Below, piece after piece: positions 61,611-64,000 of a stretch of 64,000 bases of DNA. The stretch's first letter is position 1. The number at the start of each line of letters is the position of its first letter. Both the position numbers and the translations under genes were made by a program. The DNA lies in assembly GCF_036898465.1 (NCBI RefSeq), contig NZ_JARUMJ010000001.1:7812001-7876000 (forward strand). Reading direction: 5' to 3'. The notes below the pieces were generated by a model that saw nothing but the letters and a program-made list of their open reading frames with translations, made no database searches and was not told where the DNA came from. The DNA is from Streptomyces sp. B21-105 (lineage in GTDB: Bacteria > Actinomycetota > Actinomycetes > Streptomycetales > Streptomycetaceae).

Positions 61611-62564
61611 TCACGGCAGCCGCGGGAGCACCTTGGTGCGGTAGAAGTCGAAGAAGCCGCGCTGGTCGGGGCCGATCTGGCCGACGTAAACGCGGTCGAA
61701 GCCGGCATCTGAGAAGGCCGTGAGGGCCGCGAGGTGCTCGTCGGGGTCGTCGCCGCACACCGTGTTGTCGCCGACCGTCTCCTCGCTGACCAGCGGCTCC
61801 AGCTGCTCGAAGTGGCTCGGTGTGGGCAGGATCTGGCCCATCTCGCCGGGCAGCAGCTGGTTCGACCACAGCCGGCGCACCGTGCGGACGGCCTCGGCGC
61901 GATCCGTTCCGTAGCAGACCTTCACACCGCCGCTGACGAGCCCCGTGCCGCCGCCGCCCTTGCGGAACTGCTCGACCATCGGCTCGTCCGGCATCATCGT
62001 GATGAAGCCGTCGCCCACCCGGGCCGCGAGGGAGGTCGCCTTCGGGCCGAACCCGGAGACGTCGATGGGGACCGGCTCGTCGGGGACCGTGTACAGGCGG
62101 GCGTTCTCCACCGTGTAGTGGGTGCCGTAGTGGCTGACCTCCTCGCCGGTGAACAGCCGGCGCATCACCTGGACGGCCTCCTCCAGCATCTCCAGCCGCA
62201 CGTTCGCGGGCGGCCAGGCGTCGCCGAGGATGTGCTCGTTCAGCGCCTCGCCCGAGCCGACGCCGAGCCGGAAACGGCCGTTCGTCATCACCGCGGCCGT
62301 CGCGGCGGCCTGTGCCACCACCGCCGGATGCATCCGGACCGTCGGACAGGTCACCGCCGTCTCGACCGGCAGCGACACCGCCTCCGACAGCGCGCCGATC
62401 ACCGACCAGACGAACGGGCTCTGGCCCTGCGCGTCGTTCCACGGGTGGTAGTGGTCGGAGATCCACAGCGCGGAGAAGCCGGCCTGCTCGGCCATGCGCG
62501 CCTGCTCGACGAGGTCCGCGGGAGCGAACTCCTCGCAGGCCAGGAAGTAGCCGTACTCGGGCAT
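61611..62564 (-). CDS. F420-dependent LLM-class oxidoreductase (glucose-6-phosphate dehydrogenase-like)
   Basis: 317 residues. The start MPEYGYFLACEEFAPADLVEQA and ISDHYHPWNDAQGQSPFVWSV, then RLGVGSGEALNEHILGD, are typical of the F420-dependent branch near Fgd. VPIDVSGFGPKATSLAARVGDGF follows. It is expected to oxidise or reduce a substrate with coenzyme F420; glucose 6-phosphate is known for true Fgd but is not assured here. ATG at 62564. Monocistronic, divergent from the next gene. Confidence 0.9.
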   Translation of the reverse strand: MPEYGYFLACEEFAPADLVEQARMAEQAGFSALWISDHYHPWNDAQGQSPFVWSVIGALSEAVSLPVETAVTCPTVRMHPAVVAQAAATAAVMTNGRFRLGVGSGEALNEHILGDAWPPANVRLEMLEEAVQVMRRLFTGEEVSHYGTHYTVENARLYTVPDEPVPIDVSGFGPKATSLAARVGDGFITMMPDEPMVEQFRKGGGGTGLVSGGVKVCYGTDRAEAVRTVRRLWSNQLLPGEMGQILPTPSHFEQLEPLVSEETVGDNTVCGDDPDEHLAALTAFSDAGFDRVYVGQIGPDQRGFFDFYRTKVLPRLP

Positions 62565-62761
62565 CAGGGGTACCTCCGAGATCGGGTGGTTCGCTGTCGC
62601 CGCCCGAGTAACCCGGGGCTCGGACGGGAAACCGGCGCACGTTTGGCCGCCCCTGCCCGGGGGACGCGGAAACCCTCGCACGCCGGGCACATCGACGACC
62701 GGCCGGGCACACCGGCGACAACGACAACGACGACAACGACGACAACGACGAGGGGAACGAC

Positions 62762-63052
62762 GTGAACGACCAGAGCCACGCGACCGGCGAGGCCGGCGAA
62801 CAGCATCCCTCCCCGGAGGACGACTCCCAGTCGATCACCGCGCCTACGCCCGAGGTGGGGCAGCACGGGGACGGCGCCGCGGGCGCCGCCGGGGACCGGT
62901 CGTCGCCGGAGGACGGCTCCCAGTCGATCGACGCGCCGACGCCCGAGGTGGGACAGCGCAGTTCCGGACCGCCGAGGACGTCGCACGACGGCCAGAGCCG
63001 GCCCGTTGCCGGGACCGCCCAGCGCGACGACCGCGCGGAAGGAGACCGCTGA
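62762..63052 (+). CDS. small acidic low-complexity protein with internal repeat
   Basis: 96 residues from GTG at 62762, with GAGGGG upstream. Two copies of the segment SPEDDSQSITAPTPEVGQ / SPEDGSQSIDAPTPEVGQ occur at about 17-34 and 48-65. The rest is Gly/Ser/Asp/Arg-rich and probably disordered. No function can be given. It ends 4 bp before the transketolase start, so they may be cotranscribed. An (ACAACG)-like run precedes it (62714-62756). Confidence 0.65.
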   Translation: MNDQSHATGEAGEQHPSPEDDSQSITAPTPEVGQHGDGAAGAAGDRSSPEDGSQSIDAPTPEVGQRSSGPPRTSHDGQSRPVAGTAQRDDRAEGDR

Positions 63053-63056
63053 CCCG

Positions 63057-64000
63057 ATGGACACCGCCGAACTCGTCGAACTCGGACAGCAGTTGAGGGT
63101 GGACAGCGTGCGCGCGTCCGCCGCCGCCGGGTCCGGGCACCCGACGTCCTCGATGTCGGCCGCGGACCTGATGGCCGTCCTGATCGCCCACCACCTCCGC
63201 TACGACTTCGACCGCCCGGCCCACCCCGGCAACGACCGCTTCGTCCTTTCCAAGGGCCACGCCTCCCCGCTGCTGTACTCCGCCTACAAGGCCGCCGGCG
63301 CAGTCGACGACGAGGAACTGCTGACCTTCCGCAGGCTCGGCAGCCGGCTCGAGGGGCACCCCACCCCGCAGCGGCTGCCATGGGTGGAGACGGCCACCGG
63401 ATCGCTCGGCCAGGGCCTGCCGGTGGGCGTCGGCATCGCGCTGGCCGGGAAACGGCTGGAGCACACCGGGTACCGCGTCTGGGTGCTGTGCGGGGACAGC
63501 GAGCTCGCCGAGGGCTCGGTGTGGGAGGCAGCCGAGCACGCGGGCCACGAGCACCTGGACAACCTCACCGCGATCGTCGACGTGAACCGGCTCGGCCAGC
63601 GCGGCCCCACCCGCCACGGCCACGACCTGGACGCCTACGCCCGCCGCTTCCAGGCCTTCGGCTGGCACACGGTCGAGATCGACGGGCACGACGTGGACGC
63701 GATCGACCGCGCGTACGGCGAGGCGCTCTCCACCAGCGGGCAGCCCACCGTGATCCTCGCGCGCACCCTCAAGGGCAAGGGCGTGGCCGAGGTCGAGGAC
63801 CGTGAGGGCCTGCACGGCAAACCGCTGCCGGACGCCGACGAGGCGATCGAGGAGCTCGGCGGCGTCCGCGACCTGCGGGTGCGCGTGCCCGAGCCGCCCG
63901 ACGCCCCGTTGCTGCACTCCGTTCCCTCCGGACAGCCGGACCTGCCCCGCTGGGAGAAGGGCGAGGAGGCGGCGACGCGGGATGCCTTCGGCAAGGCCCT
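63057..64000 (+). CDS. transketolase, 3' end missing
   Basis: The first 314 residues of a transketolase, cut by the window end. SAAAGSGHPTSSMSAADLMA, RFVLSKGHASPLLYSAYKAAG and TATGSLGQGLPVGVGIALAGK give the N-terminal thiamine diphosphate region; VLCGDSELAEGSVWEA and VNRLGQRGPT continue the cofactor and metal site. It moves two-carbon units in the pentose phosphate pathway. It could be a full-length enzyme or the N-terminal half of a split one; the text ends before this can be told. ATG at 63057 follows GGAG. Confidence 0.93.
   Translation, partial: MDTAELVELGQQLRVDSVRASAAAGSGHPTSSMSAADLMAVLIAHHLRYDFDRPAHPGNDRFVLSKGHASPLLYSAYKAAGAVDDEELLTFRRLGSRLEGHPTPQRLPWVETATGSLGQGLPVGVGIALAGKRLEHTGYRVWVLCGDSELAEGSVWEAAEHAGHEHLDNLTAIVDVNRLGQRGPTRHGHDLDAYARRFQAFGWHTVEIDGHDVDAIDRAYGEALSTSGQPTVILARTLKGKGVAEVEDREGLHGKPLPDADEAIEELGGVRDLRVRVPEPPDAPLLHSVPSGQPDLPRWEKGEEAATRDAFGKA

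Overview
The window looks like a piece of a Streptomyces chromosome. Codons are strongly GC-rich in the third position, GTG starts are common, and reading frames are open on both strands opposite real genes. Gene content agrees: a PucR regulator, a SpoIIE-type phosphatase with an anti-sigma-like ATPase, the ethylmalonyl-CoA pathway, F420-type luciferase-like oxidoreductases, a secreted tripeptidyl-aminopeptidase-like hydrolase and a Tat-exported beta-galactosidase. I see no rRNA, tRNA, CRISPR array, transposase or prophage. About 51 genes are supported, two of them cut by the window ends.

Layout. 1-8873 is a pyrimidine/hydantoin catabolic cluster: two paralogous carbamoyl-amide hydrolases (the first cut by the window start), a class III aminotransferase, a PucR regulator, dihydropyrimidinase, a luciferase-like oxidoreductase and an NCS1 permease. 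It would import a uracil- or hydantoin-type compound, open the ring, remove the carbamoyl group and transaminate the beta-amino acid. 8983-17566 holds unlinked genes: a probable lipoprotein, a gamma-glutamyltransferase-like protein, an inositol-monophosphatase-family enzyme, an FAD oxidoreductase, a macro-domain protein and a secreted M1 metallopeptidase. 18402-22715 is a single-chain assimilatory nitrate reductase fused to a sulfite-reductase-type flavoprotein. 22894-26841 is a large exported GH2 beta-galactosidase. 27079-30873 holds a small Cys-rich protein, dihydrolipoyl dehydrogenase and two membrane proteins.

31500-34646 is a DNA alkylation repair pair (Ada-AlkA and Ogt), a sirtuin and an orphan VapB-like antitoxin. 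34980-37745 holds glycerate kinase and the convergent phosphatidylethanolamine pair psd-pssA. 37916-47238, on the minus strand, is an ethylmalonyl-CoA pathway block: a duplicated 3-hydroxyacyl-CoA dehydrogenase, a TetR regulator, crotonyl-CoA carboxylase/reductase, ethylmalonyl-CoA mutase, a malyl-CoA lyase family enzyme, a MaoC hydratase and an acyl-CoA dehydrogenase. Together they would let the cell assimilate acetyl-CoA and supply unusual extender units. 47683-55665 is mixed: a HEAT-repeat protein, an acetyltransferase, RidA, a secreted hydrolase, a radical SAM protein behind a LexA-like box, an SRPBCC protein and the SpoIIE phosphatase. 55850-56830 is a decaying patch with a frameshifted methyltransferase and a DoxX remnant. 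56903-60173 groups D-aminopeptidase, M20 peptidase and LD-carboxypeptidase genes, probably for cell-wall peptide use. The window ends with small genes, a second F420-type oxidoreductase and the start of a transketolase.

The intergenic DNA is unusually repetitive. There are GAAAC/GTTTC-rich arrays at three places, tandem 6-, 10-, 18- and 19-bp repeats, and four identical 24-bp copies inside the SpoIIE phosphatase gene. The most testable regulatory observations are the LexA-like box at 52067-52078, the palindromic crotonyl-CoA reductase promoter at 44227-44268 and the GlnR-like repeats at 3367-3413.
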